From assembly GCA_026712885.1 (NCBI GenBank), contig JAPOPO010000547.1, positions 1 to 7,678 on the forward strand: a stretch of DNA of 7,678 bases. The letters are read 5' to 3'. Position 1 is the first letter of the stretch. Every line of letters begins with the position of its first letter. Position numbers and translations under genes: made by a program. A model generated the notes under the pieces. It saw only the letters and a program-made list of their open reading frames with translations, was not told where the DNA came from and did not search any database. Origin of the DNA: Rhodospirillales bacterium (GTDB lineage: Bacteria > Pseudomonadota > Alphaproteobacteria > UBA828). Positions 1 to 5,943 of this stretch are shown here, one piece after another.

Positions 1-221
1 CTCTCGCCAAATCCTTCGCAGAACGCGTCGCAGGTCTCCACGGTGCGCCGCGAAGGCGAGCAGAGAATCAGCGTCGGCGGCTGGGCCTGATCGCGGCAGA
101 AGGCGCCCATCCATTGGCTTTCCTTCCGGCCCCGGCCGACGAGCGCGCGCTCGAGATCGCCGCCGCCGGGCGGCATGCCGGCTTGCGCCCTGCCGTGACG
201 CACCCGGGAGAGACGCCGCAC
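1..221 (-). CDS. sixA: SixA-type histidine phosphatase, N-terminal part (runs off window)
   Basis: Only the first 73 codons are inside the window. The reading frame gives the two active-site elements of the histidine phosphatase (phosphoglycerate mutase-like) superfamily. The first is the RHG motif at residues 8-10, with H9 as the expected phospho-accepting histidine. The second is the LCSPSRRTVET block at 53-63, which matches the SPxxRxxxT motif with R59 as the second phosphate-binding arginine. The stretch between them (DLERALVGRGRKES, about 22-35) resembles the D-x-x-R-x-L-x-x-R-G-R segment typical of SixA phosphohistidine phosphatases, usually about 150-170 residues. The start is a GTG at 221 preceded by GGAGG four bases upstream (226-230 on the complement); no in-frame ATG lies between it and the upstream stop. 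The N-terminal strand is unusually short and polar (MRRLSRV, where relatives have something like MRRLYLL). The family is clear from motifs; SixA rather than another small histidine phosphatase is likely but not certain. It is divergent from the acyl-CoA synthetase. Confidence 0.75.
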   Translation of the reverse strand, partial: MRRLSRVRHGRAQAGMPPGGGDLERALVGRGRKESQWMGAFCRDQAQPPTLILCSPSRRTVETCDAFCEGFGE

Positions 222-265
222 CCCGCCTCCCCGCTCGCGGTTGCCGGTCCCGTCGCATTCGCCCT

Positions 266-294
266 TTGCAATCGCAGTAGCGCGCGACCAAAAT
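266..294 (+). promoter_or_regulatory. Possible sigma-70-type promoter for the acyl-CoA synthetase cluster
   Basis: TTGCAA (266-271) and CAAAAT (289-294) are separated by 17 bp, each matching four of six consensus positions. Transcription would start near 301, about 20 nt before the coding region, with the Shine-Dalgarno at 314-319 inside that short leader. The match is modest and made by eye. Its main support is position: the only A/T-rich patch in this divergent gap, overlapping the palindrome at 288-309. Confidence 0.3.
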
Positions 295-301
295 CGCGCG
301 C
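280..301. repeat. Perfect 8-bp inverted repeat with 6-bp loop
   Basis: GCGCGCGA (280-287) and TCGCGCGC (294-301) are exact reverse complements separated by CCAAAA. The element overlaps and shares bases with the 22-bp palindrome at 288-309, so the two dyads are alternative pairings of one patch. It could form a hairpin in DNA, or in RNA if transcription starts further upstream. A GC-rich background makes short CG-type repeats fairly likely by chance. Confidence 0.4.
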
Positions 302-309
302 CGTTTTGG
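288..309. promoter_or_regulatory. Operator-like 22-bp imperfect palindrome
   Basis: The arms CCAAAA (288-293) and TTTTGG (304-309) are perfect inverted repeats around a GCGCGC core (296-301). Eighteen of the 22 positions are symmetric about the 298/299 axis. It covers the putative -10 and the expected transcription start, where a repressor dimer would block the downstream gene. Acyl-CoA ligase genes are often controlled by TetR-family repressors that bind such dyads, but no regulator gene is in this window, so the binding protein is unknown. Confidence 0.45.
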
Positions 310-313
310 CGAT

Positions 314-319
314 GAGGAG
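314..319 (+). promoter_or_regulatory. Shine-Dalgarno of the acyl-CoA synthetase gene; start ambiguity
   Basis: GAGGAG lies 3 nt before the ATG at 323 and 6 nt before a second in-frame ATG at 326. The spacing favours the second ATG slightly, so the protein may start one residue later than annotated. Confidence 0.6.
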
Positions 320-322
320 ATC

Positions 323-1966
323 ATGATGGGCGGGAAGCGCACCGACAAGAGCCCGTACGAGGCCGGGCTCGAGCGCAACGATGCGAACTACGTTCCCTTG
401 ACCCCGCTGTCCTTCCTGCGCCGCGCCGCCGCAGTGTTTCCCGAGCGGACGGCATGGATTCACGGCACCCGGCGTGCCAGCTACGCCGAGTTCTACGCGC
501 GCAGCCGGCGCCTCGCCTCGGCGCTGGCCAGACGCGGCGTCGCCAAGGGCGACACGGTTGCGATCATGTCTCCCAACACGCCTGCGATGCTGGAGGCGCA
601 CCACGGCGTTCCCATGTGCGGCGCCGTGCTCAGCGCCCTGAATTACCGGCTCGATGCCGCCTCTCTGGCGTACATTCTGGACCACGCCAACGTCACGGTG
701 CTGCTCACCGACCGCTCGTTCTCGCCGGTGATCGCGGACGCCCTTACCCGCGCCGCCGCAGCGCCGCTGGTCATCGACATCGACGACACGCCCGAGGAAG
801 GCGGCGACCTGATCGGCGAGATCGAGTACGAGGCGTTGCTGGCAGAGGGCGATCCCGACTATGACTGGCCCTGGCCCGAGGACGAGTGGGACGCGATTTC
901 GCTCAACTACACCTCCGGCACCACCGGCAACCCCAAGGGCGTCGTCTATCACCACCGGGGAGCCTACCTGAACTGCCTTGGCGATGGCGTCACCTGGGCC
1001 ATGCCTCATGCCCCGGTCTATCTGTGGACGCTTCCCATGTTCCACTGCAACGGCTGGTGCTTTACCTGGGCGATCAGCGCCTACGGCGGTACTCACGTTT
1101 GCCTGCGCAAGGTCGAGGCGGGCGCAATTTTTCAGGCGATCGCGACACACGGAGTTACGCACTTCTGCGGGGCGCCCATCGTCCTCAACCTGCTCAACAA
1201 CGCGAACGAGGATGAGCGCATCCCCCTCGATCATCGCGTCGAGGTGATGACCGCCGCCGCCCCGCCGCCCGCCGCCGTCATCGCGCGGATGGAGGAAGCC
1301 GGCTTCCACGTTACCCACGTCTACGGGCTTACCGAGGTCTACGGCCCGGCCACCGTGTGCGCGTGGCACGACGGGTGGAACGCGCTGCCGCTTGAGGAAC
1401 AGGCGGCGTTCAAGGCCCGCCAGGGCGTCGCTTACGCCACACTCGACGGGCTCATGGTTGCCGACCCCATGGCGCTCAAGCCGGTGCCGGCGGACGGCAA
1501 GACCATGGGCGAAGTCTTCATGCGCGGCAACACGGTGATGAAGGGCTACCTGGACAATCCGCAGGCGACGGAGGAGGCATTCGCCGGCGGCTGGTTCCAC
1601 ACCGGCGATCTCGGCGTCGTCCACGCCGACGGCTACATCGAGCTCAGGGACCGGGCCAAGGACATCATCATCTCGGGCGGCGAGAACATCTCCACCATCG
1701 AGGTCGAAGGCGCGCTCTACCGCCACCCCGCGGTGCTGGAGGCCGCCGTGGTGGCGCGGCCCGACGAGACCTGGGGCGAGACGCCCTGCGCCTTCGTCAC
1801 GCTGAAGGACGGCGCCGACGCCGACGAGGCCGCGCTGATCGACTTCTGTCGGGGCGAGCTTGCGCGCTACAAGTGCCCGAAGACGGTGGTGTTCGGTGCG
1901 CTGCCCAAGACCTCGACGGGCAAGGTCCAGAAGTACGTGCTCAGGGAGCGCGCCGCCGCGCTCTGA
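323..1966 (+). CDS. Acyl-CoA synthetase (AMP-forming, ANL superfamily; DmdB/medium-chain-like)
   Basis: This 547-residue enzyme is expected to activate a carboxylic acid with ATP to an acyl-adenylate and then transfer it to CoA, in the cytoplasm. All core ANL motifs are present. They are the P-loop-like YTSGTTGNPKG at 196-206, YGLTE at 334-338, HTGDL at 426-430, the hinge region RDRAKDIIISGGENIS at 442-457, and the C-terminal PKTSTGK with the adenylation lysine at K534. PMFHCNGWCFTW at 238-249 is typical of the subgroup containing methylmercaptopropionate-CoA ligase (DmdB), medium-chain acyl-CoA ligases and plant AAE enzymes. Length is normal for that group and nothing is truncated. The substrate cannot be read from sequence: medium-chain or short branched acids, aromatic acids and methylmercaptopropionate are all possible. 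It heads a close run of four plus-strand genes; the next starts 26 nt later. A palindrome just upstream suggests local repression. Confidence 0.93.
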   Translation: MMGGKRTDKSPYEAGLERNDANYVPLTPLSFLRRAAAVFPERTAWIHGTRRASYAEFYARSRRLASALARRGVAKGDTVAIMSPNTPAMLEAHHGVPMCGAVLSALNYRLDAASLAYILDHANVTVLLTDRSFSPVIADALTRAAAAPLVIDIDDTPEEGGDLIGEIEYEALLAEGDPDYDWPWPEDEWDAISLNYTSGTTGNPKGVVYHHRGAYLNCLGDGVTWAMPHAPVYLWTLPMFHCNGWCFTWAISAYGGTHVCLRKVEAGAIFQAIATHGVTHFCGAPIVLNLLNNANEDERIPLDHRVEVMTAAAPPPAAVIARMEEAGFHVTHVYGLTEVYGPATVCAWHDGWNALPLEEQAAFKARQGVAYATLDGLMVADPMALKPVPADGKTMGEVFMRGNTVMKGYLDNPQATEEAFAGGWFHTGDLGVVHADGYIELRDRAKDIIISGGENISTIEVEGALYRHPAVLEAAVVARPDETWGETPCAFVTLKDGADADEAALIDFCRGELARYKCPKTVVFGALPKTSTGKVQKYVLRERAAAL

Positions 1967-1992
1967 CGCGGCGCCGGGTGGCTGGGCAAGCG

Positions 1993-2730
1993 ATGCGACC
2001 GACCACAGTCGGCCTCGTCGGACTGCTGCTGTTCACTGCCTGTCCTGCGGCCGCCGAGGCTACCGACGATCCATACGCCGAGGCGCGGGCCGCCATGGTG
2101 CGCGAAGTGGCGCTCGACGCCGAGCGAACTGCAGAGTGGATCGGCAAGGAGAAGCTGTCGCCCCGCGTGATGGAGGCGATGGGGCGGGTGCCGCGCCATC
2201 TCTTCGTGCCGCCGGAGCTGCAGGACTTCGGCTACCTCAACAGGCCGCTCCCCATCGGCTACGGCCAGACCATCTCGCAGCCCTACATCGTCGCACTGAT
2301 GACCGACCTGCTGGCGCCGGAGCCCGACGACGTGGCGTTCGAGCTCGGCACTGGGTCGAGCTATCAGGCGGCGGTGCTCGCCGAGCTGGTGGCCGAGGTC
2401 TACACGGTGGAGATCGTGCAGCCGCTCGCGGCGAGCGCCACGGACCGGCTCGATGCGCTCGGCTTCGACAACGTGACCGTGCGGGCCGGCGACGGTTATT
2501 TCGGCTGGCCCGAGCATGCGCCCTTCGACATTATCGTCGTCACCGCGGCCGCGAGCCACGTGCCGCCGCCGCTTATCGCCCAACTCAAGCCGGGCGGGCG
2601 CATGGTGATTCCGGTGGGCAGCCCCTTCCTCACCCAGCAACTCCTTCTCATCGAGAAGAGGAAGGACGGCACCGTCACTAGCCGTCAAGTATTACCGGTC
2701 ATCTTCGTTCCGCTGACCGGCGGACACTGA
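1993..2730 (+). CDS. pcm: Protein-L-isoaspartate O-methyltransferase, exported form
   Basis: This 245-residue protein should transfer a methyl group from SAM to L-isoaspartyl residues in damaged proteins, starting their repair to aspartate. Family signatures are clear. They are RVPRHLFVPPE at 65-75, PIGYGQTISQPYIVALM at 87-103, SAM-binding motif I FELGTGSSYQAAVLA at 116-130 followed by E140, GDGYFGWPEHAPFDIIVVTAA at 166-186 in two adjoining pieces, and LKPGGRMVIPVG at 198-209. Unlike cytoplasmic Pcm of about 208 residues, it begins with an export signal: R2, a hydrophobic core at 6-14, then FTAC (14-17), a possible though non-ideal lipobox, or a signal peptidase I site near A21-A23. The start at ATG 1993 puts this signal at the N-terminus; a longer frame from 1873 would bury it and overlap the upstream gene. 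Ribosome binding looks weak. Motif I has S123 where GTGSGYQ is usual. The stop is 6 nt before the next gene, suggesting coupled translation. Confidence 0.9.
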   Translation: MRPTTVGLVGLLLFTACPAAAEATDDPYAEARAAMVREVALDAERTAEWIGKEKLSPRVMEAMGRVPRHLFVPPELQDFGYLNRPLPIGYGQTISQPYIVALMTDLLAPEPDDVAFELGTGSSYQAAVLAELVAEVYTVEIVQPLAASATDRLDALGFDNVTVRAGDGYFGWPEHAPFDIIVVTAAASHVPPPLIAQLKPGGRMVIPVGSPFLTQQLLLIEKRKDGTVTSRQVLPVIFVPLTGGH

Positions 2731-2736
2731 CGCAGC

Positions 2737-5199
2737 GTGACCGGCGAAGGGGCGGGGGAGGAGACGCAGAGCCCGTCCCGTCTCGGCGTCTTCATTGCCG
2801 TGGCGCTGCTCTCCGCCGGCGTGCTGGGGTACGAGATTCTGCTCGCGCGTCTGCTGGCGATCGTCCACTGGCACCACTTCGCCTACATGATCATCGCGGT
2901 GGCGCTACTGGGCTTCGGCGCGGCGGGCAGCCTGGTCGCGGTGCTCCAGCGGCCGCTCCTCGGTCGATTTCGGTGGGCCTTCGGCATCGCCGCGCTGGGC
3001 TTCGGGGTGGGAGCGCCGCTCGCCTTCGCCCTGGCGCAGTCGCTCCCCTTCAACGCGCTTGAGATCGCCTGGGACCGCGCCCAGCTTGGCTGGCTCTTCG
3101 CCCTCTACCTCGTGTTATCGCTGCCGTTCTTCAGCGCGGCGCTGGCCCTGGCATTGGCGTTTCGGGCGCACGCGGCGCGCGCCGGCGCGCTCTATCGCAT
3201 GGACCTGGTGGGCGCGGGCCTCGGCGCCCTCGGCATGGTATTTCTGCTGGACGCGCTGCCGCTCGCCGACGCGCTGAGGGCGGTGGGCCTCTGCGGTGCC
3301 ATCGCCGGCGGGGTGGTGCTCCTGTGGGGGAGCATGCGACGCCTCGCCGGGGTTAGCGCGGTCCTGGCTGTGTGCGCCGGTCTCGCGCTGCCCGCGGCGC
3401 TCCCCGATCACTGGCTGCGCCCGCATCCCTCGCCCTACAAGGGGCTGAGCCTGGCGCTGACTGCGCCCGACGCCCGCATTGTGGCGGAGCGCCACGGACC
3501 GCTCGGCTGGCTCACCGCGGTCGAGAGCCCGCGCGTGCCGTTCCGCCATGCGCCCGGCCTCAGCCTGATGGCATCGGCCGGCCCGCCGGAACAGATCGGC
3601 CTCTTCACCGACGGCGGCGCTCCCAGCGCGATCACCGGCGCCGACGATGACCTGCGCTATCTCGAGGCTGAAACCGCGGCGCTTCCCTACCACTTGGTCG
3701 ACCGCCCGCGCGCGCTGGTGCTGGGCGCCGGCGGTGGGGCCGAGGTGCTGCGGGCGCTGCGCCACGGTGCCGGCGCGGTCGACGCGGTAGAGCTGAACCC
3801 GGACGTGCTCGACATCGTGCGCGGCGTGCTCGCGGGCGGGCCGGGCGGCCAATGGGAGGGCGAGAGCGTCCGGACGCATGTGGCCGACGCCCGCAGCTTC
3901 GCCGCGCGCTCGTCCGCACACTGGGATCTGATTCAGATCGCGCTGGTCGATTCCTTCAGCGCGGCGGCAGCGGGCGTGCACGCGCTCGACGAATCGTTGC
4001 TCTACACGGTGGAGGCGTTCGAGATCTTCCTGGACCGCCTTGCGCCGGATGGCGTGCTCGCCGTCACCCGCTGGCTCAAGCTGCCGCCGCGGGATTCGCT
4101 CAGGCTGCTCTGGACCGCGCGGCAGGCGCTAGAGGCGCGGGGCGTCGCCGATCCGGCGTCGCGGCTCATCATGATTCGCGGCTGGAAGACCGCCACGCTG
4201 GCGGTCGGGCTTCGCCCGTTCGCTCCAGGTCAGATTGCCAGCCTGCGTGCCTTCACCCATGACTACGCGTTCGACCTGGTTTGGCATCCGGGGATCGTCG
4301 AGAGCGACGCCAACCGCCACAACCGCCTCGCCGAACCCGAGTTCTATCGCGGTGCCTCGGCGATACTGAGCCCTGATCCGGAGGACTTCGCGAACCGCTA
4401 CAAATTCACGCTCGAGCCCGCGACCGACGACCGGCCGTTCTTCTTTCACACGCTCAAATGGTCGACGCTGCCCGAGCTGCTCGCGCTGCGTGCGCAGGGC
4501 GGGCTGCCACTGGTCGAATGGGGTTTCGTGATTCTGGTGGCGACGCTGGTGCAGGCGTCGATCGCCGCAGTCATGCTGATCCTGCTGCCGCTGCTGGCGC
4601 TCCACACCCGACGCACGCCCGATGCTCCCGCCCGCTGGCGGGTCGTGCTCTTCTTCGCGAGCCTGGGATTGGCCTTCCTCTTCGTCGAGATCGCCTTCAT
4701 GCAACGGTTCGCGGTGTTTCTCGGGCATCCGCTCTACGCCATCGCGGTGGTGCTCGCCGGCCTGCTCGTGTTCGCAGGCCTGGGCGCGGGCGCAATCGAT
4801 CGATTCGCGCGCTTGGCCGGCCGCCGGCAGCCCATCGTACTTGTCGCGGCTGGAATCATTGTCGTGGGCGGCACCTATCTCGGGCTCCTGCCCTGGGTCT
4901 TCGAGGCCGCGCAGGGCTGGCCGACCGCAGGCCGGCTCGCGGTCGCGCTCGCGCTGCTCGGACCCATCGGCTTCTTCCTCGGAATGCCCTTCCCGCTCGG
5001 GCTCAAGGCCCTCGGCGCCCGCGCGCCATCCCTGGTGCCCTGGGCCTGGGGAATCAACGCCTGCGCTTCCGTGGTGAGCGCATCGCTCGCGACCTTCATC
5101 GCGCTCCATGTCGGCTTCACGCCCGTGCTCGGCTGTGCTTTGGTGCTCTATGCCGTGGCCGCTACGTTCCCGCTGCAGGCGGCGGACGCCCCTCGATAG
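2737..5199 (+). CDS. Polytopic membrane protein with internal spermidine-synthase-like SAM-fold domain
   Basis: This 820-residue protein has three parts. About seven hydrophobic segments lie at roughly 16-37, 47-70, 79-101, 116-142, 156-176, 180-199 and 204-222. A soluble region spans about 223-590. About seven more segments lie at 593-622, 636-653, 665-686, 699-720, 733-751, 769-790 and 795-812. The soluble region contains a Rossmann nucleotide-binding motif, VLGAGGGAEVLRALRHG (328-344), then VELNPDV (351-357), VADAR (382-386) and WDLIQIALVDSFS (396-408). This resembles the spermidine synthase fold in fused membrane proteins of that superfamily. The GGGDG-type aspartate that contacts the aminopropyl donor is missing (G334 in the closest alignment), as is the D-P motif, so spermidine synthesis is doubtful and the substrate unknown. 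Arginine-rich loops at 72-79, 143-154, 201-202, 625-635, 689-697 and 757-762 fit an N-in, C-in layout with the soluble domain outside. The start is GTG 2737, 6 nt after the methyltransferase stop, with no strong Shine-Dalgarno. Segment edges are by eye. Confidence 0.85.
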   Translation: MTGEGAGEETQSPSRLGVFIAVALLSAGVLGYEILLARLLAIVHWHHFAYMIIAVALLGFGAAGSLVAVLQRPLLGRFRWAFGIAALGFGVGAPLAFALAQSLPFNALEIAWDRAQLGWLFALYLVLSLPFFSAALALALAFRAHAARAGALYRMDLVGAGLGALGMVFLLDALPLADALRAVGLCGAIAGGVVLLWGSMRRLAGVSAVLAVCAGLALPAALPDHWLRPHPSPYKGLSLALTAPDARIVAERHGPLGWLTAVESPRVPFRHAPGLSLMASAGPPEQIGLFTDGGAPSAITGADDDLRYLEAETAALPYHLVDRPRALVLGAGGGAEVLRALRHGAGAVDAVELNPDVLDIVRGVLAGGPGGQWEGESVRTHVADARSFAARSSAHWDLIQIALVDSFSAAAAGVHALDESLLYTVEAFEIFLDRLAPDGVLAVTRWLKLPPRDSLRLLWTARQALEARGVADPASRLIMIRGWKTATLAVGLRPFAPGQIASLRAFTHDYAFDLVWHPGIVESDANRHNRLAEPEFYRGASAILSPDPEDFANRYKFTLEPATDDRPFFFHTLKWSTLPELLALRAQGGLPLVEWGFVILVATLVQASIAAVMLILLPLLALHTRRTPDAPARWRVVLFFASLGLAFLFVEIAFMQRFAVFLGHPLYAIAVVLAGLLVFAGLGAGAIDRFARLAGRRQPIVLVAAGIIVVGGTYLGLLPWVFEAAQGWPTAGRLAVALALLGPIGFFLGMPFPLGLKALGARAPSLVPWAWGINACASVVSASLATFIALHVGFTPVLGCALVLYAVAATFPLQAADAPR

Positions 5200-5223
5200 C
5201 AAGACACACCGGAGAAACCGGCG

Positions 5224-5943
5224 ATGAAATTCCTCGTGCTCCAGCACATCGACATCGAGCATCCGGGCATATTCCGCGAGTTCATGCGCGAAGACGGCGT
5301 GGCCTGGGATGCGGTCGAGCTCGACGAGGGCGAGGCGATCCCACCGCTGGAGGGCTACGATGCGCTGATCTCCATGGGCGGGCCGATGGATGTCTTCGAG
5401 GAGGAGGAGCATCCCTGGCTTGCCGGCGAGAAGGTGGCCATCCGAGAGGCCGTGGCACAGCGCGACATGCCCTTCCTCGGCGTCTGCCTCGGCCATCAGC
5501 TCCTTGCCGATGCGCTCGGCGGCCGGGTGGAGACCATGGCCGAGCCCGAGGTCGGCATCATGACGGTCGACCTGACCGATGCCGGGCGAACGGACCCGCT
5601 GCTCGTGGGCCTCGATCCGACCGTGACGTGCCTGCAATGGCATGGCTGCGCGGTGACCGCGATGCCGGAGGGCGGCGTCAGCCTCGCGTCGTCGCCGCTC
5701 TGCGCGGTTCAGGCCTTCCGGGTCGGGCGCCACGCCTACGGTCTGCAATATCACGTCGAGCTGACGCCGACGACGGTCTCCGATTGGGGCGCCGTACCGG
5801 CCTACCAGGACTCGCTGGAGCGGGCGCTTGGCCCCAACGGTCTCGCTCCCTTCGAGGCCGAGGCCGCGCGCAACATGCAGTCCTTCAACCGCGACGCCCG
5901 CATCCTCTATGACAACTTCATGGCCCTAGTGCGCAGCCGTTAG
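5224..5943 (+). CDS. Stand-alone class I glutamine amidotransferase (GMP synthase-like GATase1 domain)
   Basis: This 239-residue protein is a single class I glutamine amidotransferase domain of the type seen in GuaA-like stand-alone proteins. The catalytic triad is intact: nucleophile C88 in GVCLGHQLLA (86-95), then H177 and E179 in GLQYHVELT (173-181). The oxyanion region ISMGGPMDV (49-57) is also present. Such domains hydrolyse glutamine to release ammonia, or cleave other gamma-glutamyl amides as in gamma-glutamyl peptidases. No synthetase domain is fused and no obvious partner lies next to it, so the acceptor or substrate is unknown. The histidine motif reads YHVE rather than the commoner FHPE. 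The ATG at 5224 has GGAGA at 5211-5215, a good spacing of 8 nt. It follows the membrane protein by 24 nt and is probably last in the transcript. Its TAG overlaps the convergent purK stop by 4 nt, leaving no space for a terminator between them. Confidence 0.9.
   Translation: MKFLVLQHIDIEHPGIFREFMREDGVAWDAVELDEGEAIPPLEGYDALISMGGPMDVFEEEEHPWLAGEKVAIREAVAQRDMPFLGVCLGHQLLADALGGRVETMAEPEVGIMTVDLTDAGRTDPLLVGLDPTVTCLQWHGCAVTAMPEGGVSLASSPLCAVQAFRVGRHAYGLQYHVELTPTTVSDWGAVPAYQDSLERALGPNGLAPFEAEAARNMQSFNRDARILYDNFMALVRSR

Noticed and set aside
114..326. Plus-strand 70-codon frame before the acyl-CoA synthetase
   Set aside because: It overlaps the minus-strand histidine phosphatase coding sequence and the operator-like region, and has no recognisable protein features or clear ribosome site.
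68..1726. Minus-strand open frame of 552 codons opposite the acyl-CoA synthetase
   Set aside because: Its product is arginine-, histidine- and valine-rich with no recognisable motifs, and it lies antisense to a gene with all family motifs. Long antisense frames are expected in GC-rich coding DNA.
1873..1992. Longer N-terminus for the isoaspartyl methyltransferase
   Set aside because: The extra 40 residues are out-of-frame sequence of the upstream ligase, arginine-rich, and would hide the signal peptide beginning at 1993.
2737..5199. Calling the membrane protein a genuine spermidine synthase or a transporter
   Set aside because: The diagnostic aspartate is absent from the synthase-like domain, and the hydrophobic segments show no motif of a known transporter family that I can identify.
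4129..5754. Minus-strand open frame of 541 codons across the membrane protein and amidotransferase genes
   Set aside because: It spans two well-supported genes and their intergenic gap, and its product is a low-complexity charged sequence without domains.
4458..5912. Plus-strand open frame of 484 codons in another frame
   Set aside because: Arginine- and alanine-rich shadow of two real genes, crossing their boundary.
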